Source of the DNA: Sphingobacteriales bacterium
GTDB lineage: Bacteria; Bacteroidota; Bacteroidia; Chitinophagales; JADIYW01
Direction: 5' to 3'
Length of the DNA: 44,790 nucleotides
Assembly: GCA_947460245.1 (NCBI GenBank)
Contig: CANHGL010000015.1
Location: 1 to 44,790, forward strand
Position numbers and translations under genes: made by a program. Positions 1 through 6,869 of the stretch are shown here, piece after piece. The notes beneath the pieces are model-generated. The model saw only the letters and a program-made list of their open reading frames with translations, was not told where the DNA came from and made no database searches. How positions within the stretch are numbered: position 1 is the first letter of the stretch; every line of letters starts with the position of its first letter.

Positions 1-226
1 CGTTGCCGCACATGGAACTCTCTCTACCATCGGAATTGAAGTACACCATTTTAAAATCAAAATCTTCTGCAGTTTCCAATAGCATCAACCCATCCGCACC
101 TATACCAAAATGGCGATCACAAATCCGTTCAATAAACTGCTGTTCTTTTGGAAAAGCAAGGTTTCTGTTGTCTAACAAAACAAAATCATTCCCTGTTCCC
201 TGATATTTGAAGAAGCGATATTGCAT
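1..226 (-). CDS. dapF: Diaminopimelate epimerase, N-terminal part (cut by window edge)
   Basis: DapF interconverts LL- and meso-diaminopimelate in the cytoplasm, supplying lysine and the peptidoglycan cross-linking residue. Reading the minus strand from the ATG at 226 gives about 75 residues containing [13 protein letters not shown] near residues 8-20, RHFGIGADG around 38-46, and [13 protein letters not shown] at the very edge. The last motif carries the first catalytic cysteine of the family. The gene continues leftward outside the window, so the second half with the second catalytic cysteine is not visible. The TAnnTTTG-like element TATTTTTG lies at 231-238 on the same strand just upstream of the start, but no well-spaced -33 box was found. 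The gene is divergent from the HtrA protease gene. Confidence 0.93.
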   Translation of the reverse strand, partial: MQYRFFKYQGTGNDFVLLDNRNLAFPKEQQFIERICDRHFGIGADGLMLLETAEDFDFKMVYFNSDGRESSMCGN

Positions 227-308
227 AACCCAAAAATAGTCTATTTAGAGCAATATCCTAAACTCAAATCAGGTTAACTTTTTTTAACGCTACTTAAAAT
301 TATTTTAG

Positions 309-339
309 TTGTTGTTCTCGTAAGCACAACAGAACTTTG
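309..339 (+). promoter_or_regulatory. Possible Bacteroidota-type promoter for the HtrA protease
   Basis: A TTG at 309-311 is followed after 20 bases by GAACTTTG at 332-339, which resembles the -33 TTTG and -7 TAnnTTTG elements known for Bacteroidota. The predicted transcript would start about 15 bases before the ATG at 360. The -7 box matches six of eight positions, so this is a suggestion by eye only. Confidence 0.3.
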
Positions 340-359
340 CAATAGAAAAAAGAACAATT

Positions 360-1844
360 ATGAAAAAGTTAACTGCCTATTTTATTGTCGGTGTGATAAG
401 TTCACTCAGCACACTGGGACTCAGTCGGATAGTAGGGTTACCTGATACTACTCTCCTAAAAGAAAGTGATGCCTCCCCATTTAAGCAAGAAGGGACCATT
501 GGTAAACTAGCGCCCGATGCCTTTGTGGAAGCCGCAAAAAAAAGCACACAGACGGTAGTACATATTAATACCGTCATCAAAGCAAAAAAAAGTAAGAATA
601 CACAGAACATGAATCCATTCTTCCAGTTTTTTGGAGGACCATTGGGCAGCTCGCCCTTTGATATCCCTCAACAAGACCAGGAAGGCTCCGGCTCCGGCGT
701 TATTGTTAGCGAGGACGGTTATATTGTTACCAATAACCATGTTGTAGAAAATGCTGATGAAATTCACGTTTTCCTTTACAACAACAGAGAATTTACTGGA
801 AAAGTAGTAGCCACCGATCCAAGTACAGATTTAGCCGTGGTTAAGATTGATGGTAAAAACCTCAAAGCGGTAACATTTGCTAATTCTGATGAGGTACAGG
901 TAGGACAATGGGTATTAGCTGTGGGAAACCCATTTAATCTCGCTTCAACCGTTACAGCGGGAATTGTATCTGCTAAAACTAGAAACATCAATATCCTGAG
1001 AGAGAAAGCAGGAAATCTAGCAATTGAATCCTTTATACAAACCGATGCTGCCGTAAACCCAGGAAACAGCGGAGGTGCATTGGTAGACCTAAATGGAAAT
1101 CTTATCGGAATCAATGCAGCGATAGCCACACCTACAGGATCCTATGCAGGATACTCCTTTGCTATCCCAGCTAATCTGGTAAAGAAAGTGGTGAAAGATA
1201 TCATCGATTTTGGTACGGTACAACGCGGTTTTTTGGGGGTGTCTATCCGTGAGATGGACGATGAGCTTACTAAAGATTTGAAGCTTAAAGATATTGAAGG
1301 CACCTACGTTGCAGAAGTCAACAAAGGTAGTGCAGCCGAAGACGGAGGTCTTCAGCGTGGGGATGTTATTCTTAAAGTAGACGGCTCTGTGGTGAATAAT
1401 ACTGCCGGGCTGCAAGAACATATTGCACGATACAGACCGGGTGACAAAGTAAATATTGAGATTTACAGAGATGGTCAGACAATTAATAAAATCCTTACTT
1501 TAAAATCTAAGGATAATAAAACAACCTTACTAGCCAAAGAAGAAAATTCAGGGAGCAGTACGCTGGAAAAAAAGTTAGGAATAACGCTGGAAGTATTAAG
1601 TTCGCTAGAGGCTAAAAAGATGGGTATCAGCGGAGGCTTGAAAGTGAGTAAAATTACAGACGGTATTATTCGCCAAAATACCAATATGCAGGAAGGGTTT
1701 ATTATCACGGCTATCAACAACCAGCCACTCAGCAAAAAAGAAGAATTGGAGGCAGTGTTGAGTGAAAGTAATGGCAGCGGAATTTTACTGGAAGGGAAAT
1801 ACCCTAATCAGAATGGTTTAAGATATTATGCCTTTGGGTATTAA
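360..1844 (+). CDS. degP: Do/HtrA family periplasmic serine protease
   Basis: This is a DegP/HtrA-type endoprotease, which degrades or holds misfolded envelope proteins in the periplasm. An N-terminal hydrophobic segment (about residues 5-25) acts as signal peptide or anchor. The trypsin-like domain shows the full triad: His127 in TNNHVV, Asp157 in STDLAVV, Ser237 in GNSGGA. Two PDZ domains follow, roughly 288-382 (starting near RGFLGV) and 405-490, the second being more divergent. The length of 494 residues is normal for the family in Bacteroidota. The ATG at 360 is the only start that places the signal sequence at the N terminus. It is transcribed alone, divergent from dapF, and followed by an XRE regulator 100 bases downstream. 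The symbol is given at family level; DegQ-like naming is equally possible. Confidence 0.93.
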   Translation: MKKLTAYFIVGVISSLSTLGLSRIVGLPDTTLLKESDASPFKQEGTIGKLAPDAFVEAAKKSTQTVVHINTVIKAKKSKNTQNMNPFFQFFGGPLGSSPFDIPQQDQEGSGSGVIVSEDGYIVTNNHVVENADEIHVFLYNNREFTGKVVATDPSTDLAVVKIDGKNLKAVTFANSDEVQVGQWVLAVGNPFNLASTVTAGIVSAKTRNINILREKAGNLAIESFIQTDAAVNPGNSGGALVDLNGNLIGINAAIATPTGSYAGYSFAIPANLVKKVVKDIIDFGTVQRGFLGVSIREMDDELTKDLKLKDIEGTYVAEVNKGSAAEDGGLQRGDVILKVDGSVVNNTAGLQEHIARYRPGDKVNIEIYRDGQTINKILTLKSKDNKTTLLAKEENSGSSTLEKKLGITLEVLSSLEAKKMGISGGLKVSKITDGIIRQNTNMQEGFIITAINNQPLSKKEELEAVLSESNGSGILLEGKYPNQNGLRYYAFGY

Positions 1845-1906
1845 TTCTTACTAGTAGATCTTGAATAGAAAGTAATTAATGACGTAAAAATGTCGTACGG
1901 ATGACG

Positions 1907-1937
1907 TTTGCTAATCCATTAAAAAGACCCAAATTTG
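1907..1937 (+). promoter_or_regulatory. Promoter-like -33/-7 motif before the XRE regulator
   Basis: TTTG at 1907-1910 is followed after 19 bases by CAAATTTG at 1930-1937, close to the Bacteroidota -33/-7 consensus (TTTG and TAnnTTTG). The start codon lies only 8 bases after the -7 box, so the transcript would have an extremely short leader or none. No Shine-Dalgarno sequence is present, which fits. Confidence 0.4.
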
Positions 1938-1944
1938 CACATTC

Positions 1945-2325
1945 ATGAAACCAGGAGAAGTTATAAAAGAGCTTAGAATACAAAAAGGATTAACTCAATC
2001 AGAATTGTCTGAAAGAACCCATATCACCCTCAGAACAATACAAAGAATTGAAAATAACGAGGTAAAACCCAGCATGCATTCTGTTAATGAATTAAGTAAA
2101 GTCCTGCAAGTAGATATATTAAACTTATCCAAGAAAACTCCGGAAAATCCTAATAAAATTGAATTCACCTTTAAAATCAATGATATGAACCAACTCCTCA
2201 GCGACATCAAAAGTTTAGTAAGAAACAATTGGAAATTATTACTTCTTATAGCATTACTGATAACTTTTCTGACCAATTACACTGATATAAAGGCTGGCAT
2301 ATCAGATGGCTGGAAGGGACAATAA
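1945..2325 (+). CDS. XRE-family helix-turn-helix regulator with C-terminal membrane segment
   Basis: A DNA-binding protein of 126 residues. Residues about 3-57 form a Cro/C1-type helix-turn-helix with the typical pattern IKELRIQKGLTQSELS, then RTIQRIENNEVKPS. After a linker, residues about 93-111 (WKLLLLIALLITF) form one hydrophobic segment, so the regulator is probably tethered to the inner membrane, a layout frequent in small Bacteroidota XRE proteins. The target is unknown. It stands between the HtrA protease and TrmN6 with no overlap to either, so a link to envelope stress is only suggested by the neighbour. Start ATG at 1945 gives the helix-turn-helix at the expected distance. Confidence 0.85.
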   Translation: MKPGEVIKELRIQKGLTQSELSERTHITLRTIQRIENNEVKPSMHSVNELSKVLQVDILNLSKKTPENPNKIEFTFKINDMNQLLSDIKSLVRNNWKLLLLIALLITFLTNYTDIKAGISDGWKGQ

Positions 2326-2360
2326 TATAATTTACGTTCGGCATGTTGTACCTTTACGGC

Positions 2361-3071
2361 ATGCCGAACAACTATTTTCAGTTTAAGCAGTTCAGGATAG
2401 AGCAAGACAAAACCGCCATGAAAGTATGTACAGACTCCTGCTTATTTGGAGCCTGGGTGCATCCTTCGCCTTCCACAAAAAACATATTAGATATTGGAAC
2501 GGGAACGGGCTTACTGAGTCTGATGCTTGCTCAGAAAACAATGGCATATATAGATGCGATAGAAATTGACAATGATGCATTTGAGCAAGCAAAAACAAAC
2601 ATTGCATCATCAAAATGGAACGAAAAAATAGAATTGTTGCACGGCGACGTAAGGACTTACGACTTTAAAAAAAGCTACGACTTAATTATCTGTAATCCAC
2701 CATTCTATATCAACGAGCAGGCATCTGTTGATGAAGGAGAACAGATAGCCAAACACTCCAGCAAACTCAGTCTACCAGAACTCCTCAACACCATGAAAAA
2801 GTTGGTATCAGAGGATGGAGCTGTTGCCTTACTACTTCCCTATTATCGAAAAGAGGAATGCATCTTCTTAGCATTGGAACAAGGCTTTTTTTTAGAGCAA
2901 TTAATCGATATACAACAAAGCCCTAAACATTCTTTTTTTAGGTTTGCAGGTATTTTTACAACGCATCAACCTACTGCTCCTAAGTCTTCGACAATAGCTA
3001 TAAAAAATGAAGATGATAAATACTCAGAAGCGTTTACAGAGCTACTGAAGCCTTACTATCTGAACTTGTAA
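2361..3071 (+). CDS. trmN6: tRNA1(Val) adenine-37 N6-methyltransferase (TrmN6/YfiC family)
   Basis: This SAM-dependent enzyme methylates N6 of A37 in tRNA-Val. The N terminus FQFKQFRIEQDKTAMKV with CTDSCLFGAW closely follows the family pattern. The SAM-binding motif I is LDIGTGTGLLSL, and the catalytic NPPFY motif typical of N6-adenine methyltransferases follows at about residue 110. I chose the ATG at 2361 because family members begin only a few residues before the FKQF motif. An in-frame ATG at 2343 would add MLYLYG, which looks like promoter or leader sequence. It is a single gene, 35 bases after the XRE regulator and 93 bases before the phosphatase gene. Confidence 0.9.
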   Translation: MPNNYFQFKQFRIEQDKTAMKVCTDSCLFGAWVHPSPSTKNILDIGTGTGLLSLMLAQKTMAYIDAIEIDNDAFEQAKTNIASSKWNEKIELLHGDVRTYDFKKSYDLIICNPPFYINEQASVDEGEQIAKHSSKLSLPELLNTMKKLVSEDGAVALLLPYYRKEECIFLALEQGFFLEQLIDIQQSPKHSFFRFAGIFTTHQPTAPKSSTIAIKNEDDKYSEAFTELLKPYYLNL

Positions 3072-3164
3072 AAAAAGATATCCTTCAATTCAATTAAGGT
3101 GAATTTATGGTGAACTGGTTGGAAGACACCGGAATTTAAACTAAATTAGTACATATTATTTATT

Positions 3165-5018
3165 ATGAAAAAAATCTTCCTCCTAATTTTTACTTGTTAT
3201 TTGGGCATTTCTAATGCCTATACTTTTGAGACTATAGATGATGCTATGCGCTCTATGGTAGATACCTCGCTAACCCCTTTTTACCATGGCGTAGCATCCG
3301 GTGATCCAACGCCCAATGCTGTGATGATTTGGACGCGCATAACACCTGACGTTGCCGGTGCTGTAAACGGAACCTGGCATATCGCATTGGATACAAATTT
3401 TACGCAGGTAATACAATCCGGTACTTTCAGCACAGACAGCACCGTTGATTATACCGTTAAAATTGATGTTGGCGGACTGCAACCCAACACGTGGTATTTC
3501 TATGAGTTTACAGCATTTGGAAGAAACTCCTTAACCGGAAGAACAAGAACGGCGCCGGTGAGCGGAGTAGCTCAATTGCGTTTTGCATTTGTATCGTGCT
3601 CTAATTACCCGGGTGGTTATTTTAATTCCTATGATCGAATTAAAGAGCGAAACGATATTGATGCTATATTACATCTTGGTGATTATATCTATGAATATGC
3701 CTCAAACCAATTTGGATCAACACGAGGCGATCAGCTTCCCTCTTATGAGATCTTAAATTTAGCAGATTACAGACAACGATACTCTACTTACAGATTAGAT
3801 AAGTCGACCCAAAAAATGCACCAGCAGTACCCATTTATATCTATTTGGGATGACCATGAAACTGCTAATAATGCCTATCATGATGGTGCAGAAAACCATA
3901 CACCCGGAACAGAAGGTCCATGGGATTTCCGTAAAGCAGCAGGACAGCAAGCCTACAATGAATGGCTGCCGCTACGTTTACCGGAAGCAGGAAACCCCAA
4001 TAAAATATGGCGGAAAATCAGCTATGGAAATATGGCAGATATTTTTATGTTGGACACCCGACTATATGCCAGAACACTACAAGGCGGTACCGTTACGGAT
4101 ACGTCAAAACATTTAATCGGTGAAGCACAGCTACAATGGCTGAAGACAGAACTAATGAATTCCACAGCAAAATGGAAGATTATTGCTCAACAGGTTATGG
4201 TTGGAAATTTGACACCGTTTAACCTCGTTATCAATAACGACCAATGGGACGGTTATCAGGCAGATCGTAAGAAATTGTATGATGTGATACTCAATAACAA
4301 TATCAAAAATATCATCGTTCTTACTGGCGATATACATACTGCCTGGGCTATGGATTTACCATATAATACTGCTACCTATAATGCTGCAACAGGTGCGGGT
4401 TCTGTTGGGGTGGAATTTGTTTGCACCAGTGTTACCTCACAATCTTCTCCGGTAGCTTTGGATGGCATATATCCCTTAATTAGTGCATTATTACCGCATA
4501 TCAAATATGTGGATTTATATAAGAAAGGCTATGGTATTTTAGACCTTAAAGATAGTATAGCGCAAGGTAATTTCTATTCCGTTAATACGGTTACAACAAG
4601 AGATACTGTACAACGATATGAGACAGGCTGGTATACCTTAGCTGGAACCCGCTGGCTAAAAAAAGCGACAGCTCCTTCTGTGAAAATTGATCCTCCATTC
4701 TATCAGGCACCGGAAAATCCAAGACAAACCGTATCTACCGGCATAAAAAATAATTCTAACAGCTTAGTGGTATTAAGTGCTTACCCGAATCCATTTATCG
4801 ATAAAATTTCTGTTCAATTTAGTATTGCAACAGCTACTACTATAGATTTAAAAGTGTATGATATGACAGGCAGATTGGTACAGCAAACTGATTTCGGACA
4901 ATTATCTAAAGGATTGTATACAAAAATTGTAACTTTAGATAACTTATCCCGCGGTGCTTATAAACTAGTTTTAAGTAACGGCAGAGATATAAAAGAACAA
5001 ACCATAGAAAGATTCTAA
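3165..5018 (+). CDS. phoD: PhoD-like alkaline phosphatase with T9SS type A sorting domain
   Basis: This is a secreted phosphodiesterase/phosphatase of the PhoD superfamily, releasing phosphate from organic esters outside the cell. Residues 1-18 form a signal peptide ending SNA. An Ig-like PhoD N-terminal domain follows (HGVASGDPTPNAVMIWTR, about 41-58), then the metallophosphatase domain with LHLGDYIYEY near 170, WDDHE near 228-232 and TGDIHTAW near 387, which carry the metal ligands. The last roughly 80 residues, starting at AYPNPF, form a T9SS type A sorting domain (GRLVQQ, GAYKLVL, a short basic end), so the protein is expected to be exported by the type IX system and attached to the surface or released. 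It is 617 residues long because of this extra domain. The next gene starts one base after its stop, suggesting co-transcription. Confidence 0.92.
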   Translation: MKKIFLLIFTCYLGISNAYTFETIDDAMRSMVDTSLTPFYHGVASGDPTPNAVMIWTRITPDVAGAVNGTWHIALDTNFTQVIQSGTFSTDSTVDYTVKIDVGGLQPNTWYFYEFTAFGRNSLTGRTRTAPVSGVAQLRFAFVSCSNYPGGYFNSYDRIKERNDIDAILHLGDYIYEYASNQFGSTRGDQLPSYEILNLADYRQRYSTYRLDKSTQKMHQQYPFISIWDDHETANNAYHDGAENHTPGTEGPWDFRKAAGQQAYNEWLPLRLPEAGNPNKIWRKISYGNMADIFMLDTRLYARTLQGGTVTDTSKHLIGEAQLQWLKTELMNSTAKWKIIAQQVMVGNLTPFNLVINNDQWDGYQADRKKLYDVILNNNIKNIIVLTGDIHTAWAMDLPYNTATYNAATGAGSVGVEFVCTSVTSQSSPVALDGIYPLISALLPHIKYVDLYKKGYGILDLKDSIAQGNFYSVNTVTTRDTVQRYETGWYTLAGTRWLKKATAPSVKIDPPFYQAPENPRQTVSTGIKNNSNSLVVLSAYPNPFIDKISVQFSIATATTIDLKVYDMTGRLVQQTDFGQLSKGLYTKIVTLDNLSRGAYKLVLSNGRDIKEQTIERF

Positions 5019-5019
5019 C

Positions 5020-5676
5020 ATGGCAAAGAAAGTAATAAAGAAAACAACAAAAAAAGTAAGCGCTGCTAAACCCGTTGCTATTAAAACAAAAAAAACGACT
5101 GCAGCGATAAAAGTTAAACCAGCTTCAGTTGTAAAGTCTGTTAAAGAGGACCGATTGGAGCAGCAGATATATCCTATTGGAAGATTTAAACAGCCTACAG
5201 AATTTAATGAGACACTAATTACCAAAATGATTCAGGACATCAGAATTTTGCCGGAGCATTTAAAGAGTATCAGTAAAAGAATCAATAAGAAAAAGAAATT
5301 ATCTTATACTTATCGTGATGGTGGCTGGAATATTGAACAGATTATACATCATATAGCAGACAGCCATATGAATGCGCTTATTCGATTTAAATTAGCGTTG
5401 ACAGAGAATAATCCTACAATAAAACCGTATGATCATAATTTATGGACAGAGACTGCAGATGTTCAACTGCCTATAAAAAACTCTGTTAGATTGGTTAAGG
5501 CTGTTCATGCAAAATGGGTAGCCCTATTGGAGAATATGGATAAGAACGATTGGAAACGTACTTTTTATCATCCGGAATATAAACGAACATCTACACTACA
5601 GGAAACACTTGCCCTATATGCATGGCATGGAAAACATCATGTAGCACAGATAGACGTTGCCTTAAAGAATAACTAA
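5020..5676 (+). CDS. YfiT-like DinB-superfamily metal-dependent protein with lysine-rich N-terminal tail
   Basis: Residues 50-218 closely resemble Bacillus YfiT, a DinB/BstA-type four-helix protein that binds one divalent metal and is thought to act as a hydrolase or thiol transferase. The start YPIGRFK, the block YRDGGW, HHIADSHMNALIRFKL and the end YAWHGKHHVAQI all fit. The three metal ligands are expected at His111, His203 and His207. Residues 1-45 are unusual for the family: lysine, alanine and threonine rich with KKTTKK-type repeats, like histone H1 or AlgP tails. The next in-frame Met lies at residue 70, past the core start, so the tail belongs to the protein. It starts one base after the phosphatase stop and ends four bases before the convergent TlpA-like gene. 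Confidence 0.85.
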   Translation: MAKKVIKKTTKKVSAAKPVAIKTKKTTAAIKVKPASVVKSVKEDRLEQQIYPIGRFKQPTEFNETLITKMIQDIRILPEHLKSISKRINKKKKLSYTYRDGGWNIEQIIHHIADSHMNALIRFKLALTENNPTIKPYDHNLWTETADVQLPIKNSVRLVKAVHAKWVALLENMDKNDWKRTFYHPEYKRTSTLQETLALYAWHGKHHVAQIDVALKNN

Positions 5677-5680
5677 GGAA

Positions 5681-6841
5681 TTATTGCGCAGCAGGGGAAT
5701 TAAGAAGCTTATTCAGTTTCTGATCCAGCTCCTCACCTCGCAAATCTTTAGCGATTACAACTCCATTCTTATCCAGCAAAAATGTAGCTGGAATAGCTTG
5801 TATGCTGTATGCCTGTGCTGGCACCGACTGCCACCCACCAAAATCGCATCCGTGGTGTCTCCACATCAAACCATCTTTTGAAATAGCCCTGATCCACTGA
5901 TCTCTGTTTGCATCCAGAGAAACAGAAAAGATATCAAAACCTTTAGCATGATATTTTTTATATACTTTCACAACATTGGGATTCTCCTGGCGACAAGGTC
6001 CACACCAGCTTGCCCAAAAATCAAGTAGCACATACTGACCACGGAGACTACTCAGCTGAATGGTATCTCCAGAAGGACTTTGTAAAATAATATTCGGTGC
6101 TTCACTACCAACAGCGATGCCTCCTTTAGCCTCAGCTAATAAACCATCACGATATTGTTGCATAGAAGTATACCTGTCGGTTACAAATTTGGAATCCGGG
6201 GCCAACTTATGCAGCTTTTCTGTAACATCCAGCAAATAAGGAATTTCCTCTTTAATAGATGGACCAAAAAACATCAAGGCAAAACAAGCCACTTCCGGAT
6301 TTTCTTCTTTTTCAACAAATGCTTTTAGCTCAGTGACCAAACTCTTCTGCCCAGCATCCAGAATACGCTGAATGGAATCTTTAGATACTGTTGACGAAGT
6401 TGCTTTTGCTTGAGCAAAGGTAGCTTCCAGTGCTTTATATTTTTTTTGCACCTTCGCCATAATCTGCTGAATATGCAGCGAGGAAACACTCCCTTCCACA
6501 GTATATTCTGAAAGATTTTTAAGATCCGCGTCTATATGGATATCGTCCTGTTTAGAGACATATAAAAACACGGAACTCATAGGATCTTCTCCAAAACGAA
6601 GACGGTAAATACCCGGATTAGCATACCCTTTCATTTTAAATGCATTCTTCTTTATGGTTGAAGTATCTATTACTACTGGCTGATCTCCTGAGATATCTTC
6701 CAGATATACTTTTGCCTGGTCTGCATGTGTAATATTACCCTCAATAGTATAGCTATTAGATTGCTTACAACCAGTAAACAATACAAGTGTCGAGATCATT
6801 ATCATCAGCAGAGTGATGATGGTAAAACGTATACTTTTCAT
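5681..6841 (-). CDS. TlpA/ResA-like thioredoxin-fold lipoprotein with DUF4369-type N terminus
   Basis: A predicted periplasmic thiol-disulfide oxidoreductase of 386 residues. Residues 1-25 form a lipoprotein signal with lipobox LFTGC and lipidated Cys25. Residues about 30-120 resemble the DUF4369 beta domain often placed before thioredoxin domains in Bacteroidota (YTIEGNI, KVYLED). A helical middle section follows, then an AhpC/TSA-type thioredoxin domain from about 242, with the redox motif WASWCGPC (Cys280 and Cys283) and the cis-proline region IQAIPATFLLD. The resolving pair is complete, so it should be active. The substrate is not evident: cytochrome maturation or general thiol reduction are both possible. 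It lies 28 bases downstream of alaS on the same strand and may be co-transcribed with it. Confidence 0.9.
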   Translation of the reverse strand: MKSIRFTIITLLMIMISTLVLFTGCKQSNSYTIEGNITHADQAKVYLEDISGDQPVVIDTSTIKKNAFKMKGYANPGIYRLRFGEDPMSSVFLYVSKQDDIHIDADLKNLSEYTVEGSVSSLHIQQIMAKVQKKYKALEATFAQAKATSSTVSKDSIQRILDAGQKSLVTELKAFVEKEENPEVACFALMFFGPSIKEEIPYLLDVTEKLHKLAPDSKFVTDRYTSMQQYRDGLLAEAKGGIAVGSEAPNIILQSPSGDTIQLSSLRGQYVLLDFWASWCGPCRQENPNVVKVYKKYHAKGFDIFSVSLDANRDQWIRAISKDGLMWRHHGCDFGGWQSVPAQAYSIQAIPATFLLDKNGVVIAKDLRGEELDQKLNKLLNSPAAQ

Positions 6842-6869
6842 ATATCCAATTTAGTATTAAATAAGCTGA

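Noticed and set aside
3-203. Plus-strand open frame of 66 codons at the left edge
   Set aside because: The minus strand of the same stretch codes for the unmistakable start of DapF, so the plus frame is only its shadow.
776-1129. Antisense frames inside the HtrA gene
   Set aside because: They lie wholly within a clear protease gene and show no domain or start signal.
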